Of a stretch of DNA of 5,514 bases, positions 5,409 to 5,514 are shown one piece after another (the stretch's first letter is position 1; the number at the start of each line of letters is the position of its first letter). The stretch lies in assembly GCA_035280505.1 (NCBI GenBank), contig DATEFT010000638.1, positions 1-5,514 of the forward strand. Reading direction: 5' to 3'. A program made the position numbers and the translations under genes. The notes below the pieces were generated by a model. That model saw nothing but the letters and a program-made list of their open reading frames with translations. It searched no databases and had not been told where the DNA came from. Origin of the DNA: JAKEHZ01 sp035280505. GTDB taxonomy: Bacteria; Acidobacteriota; Blastocatellia; RBC074.

Positions 5409-5514
5409 ATGAAAGTAGGCTTTATCGGCCTCGGTATCATGGGGCAGCCGATGATTCGCAACCTGCTGAGGGCCGGATTCGAATTGACCGTTGCGACCCG
5501 GACGCCCGGCAAGG
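5409..5514 (+). CDS. NAD(P)-dependent oxidoreductase of the 3-hydroxyisobutyrate dehydrogenase type, N-terminus (runs off right edge)
   Basis: The first 35 residues are visible, starting 'MKVGFIGLGIMGQPMIRNLL' and ending 'RTPGK'. They form the first strand, glycine-rich loop and helix of a Rossmann fold: 'GLGIMG' at residues 7-12 is the GxGxxG dinucleotide site, and 'GLGxMGxPM' is the N-terminal signature of beta-hydroxyacid dehydrogenases (3-hydroxyisobutyrate dehydrogenase, 2-hydroxy-3-oxopropionate reductase, related 6-phosphogluconate-dehydrogenase-like enzymes). The family reversibly oxidises short beta-hydroxyacids in the cytoplasm. The end of the second strand reads 'TVATRTPGK'; an Arg after it, as here at residue 31, is usual in NADP-preferring members, so NADP is a weak guess. 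Substrate and the catalytic Lys lie outside the window. It is divergent from the pentapeptide gene with 147 bp between the two starts. Confidence 0.85.
   Translation, partial: MKVGFIGLGIMGQPMIRNLLRAGFELTVATRTPGK

Noticed and set aside
5179..5512. Small minus-strand frames at 5179-5382 and 5321-5512
   Set aside because: The first overlaps the start of the pentapeptide gene and the divergent promoter region; the second is antisense to the oxidoreductase. Neither resembles a known family.

Overview
The window reads as chromosomal DNA from a GC-moderate, Gram-negative-type bacterium, most likely an acidobacterium (Blastocatellia-like). This is an inference from recalled family resemblance, not from a search. 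The clues are the exported S9 peptidase style (a 'GEEDWRTP' acid loop and 'PGEPHG' histidine loop), the pre-RHS sequence around 'YGWTAENYQTADDPNTQ' followed by 'LLSLKGRGLDLNLGLHYNSRLW', and a palindromic TTTCGCGTR-type intergenic repeat of a kind seen in many environmental genomes. There are four protein genes, two of them cut by the window edges. No RNA gene, transposase or CRISPR array is visible.

Layout: (a) 1-1007, minus strand: N-terminal 335 residues of a large RHS/YD-repeat-type surface or secreted protein, with an export segment and one Ig-like domain; the rest lies off the left edge. (b) 1008-1521: 514 bp of non-coding DNA with an 8-bp dyad overlapping a perfect TTGACA box and, just after the peptidase stop, three successive inverted repeats, the largest with a perfect 16-bp stem. 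(c) 1522-3606, minus: complete 694-aa exported S9 prolyl-oligopeptidase-family serine peptidase with a beta-propeller and an intact Ser/Asp/His triad, preceded by a good sigma70-like promoter. (d) 3750-5261, minus: complete 503-aa pentapeptide-repeat protein with an unbroken 40-pentad all-leucine array, then a mixed alpha/beta module and a helical C-terminal module. (e) 5262-5408: divergent promoter region. (f) 5409-5514, plus: first 35 residues of a 3-hydroxyisobutyrate-dehydrogenase-like NAD(P) oxidoreductase, cut by the right edge.

The genes do not look like one pathway. The peptidase has its own promoter between it and the pentapeptide gene, and 514 bp separate it from the RHS-type gene, so the three minus-strand genes are probably separate transcription units. 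The part most worth attention is the pentapeptide protein. Its repeat array is exceptionally regular, shows an internal two-coil duplication at DNA level, and is fused to two C-terminal modules that recall those of cyanobacterial pentapeptide proteins and of multidomain signalling or conflict-type proteins. No partner effector gene is visible here, so a new system cannot be claimed from this window alone.
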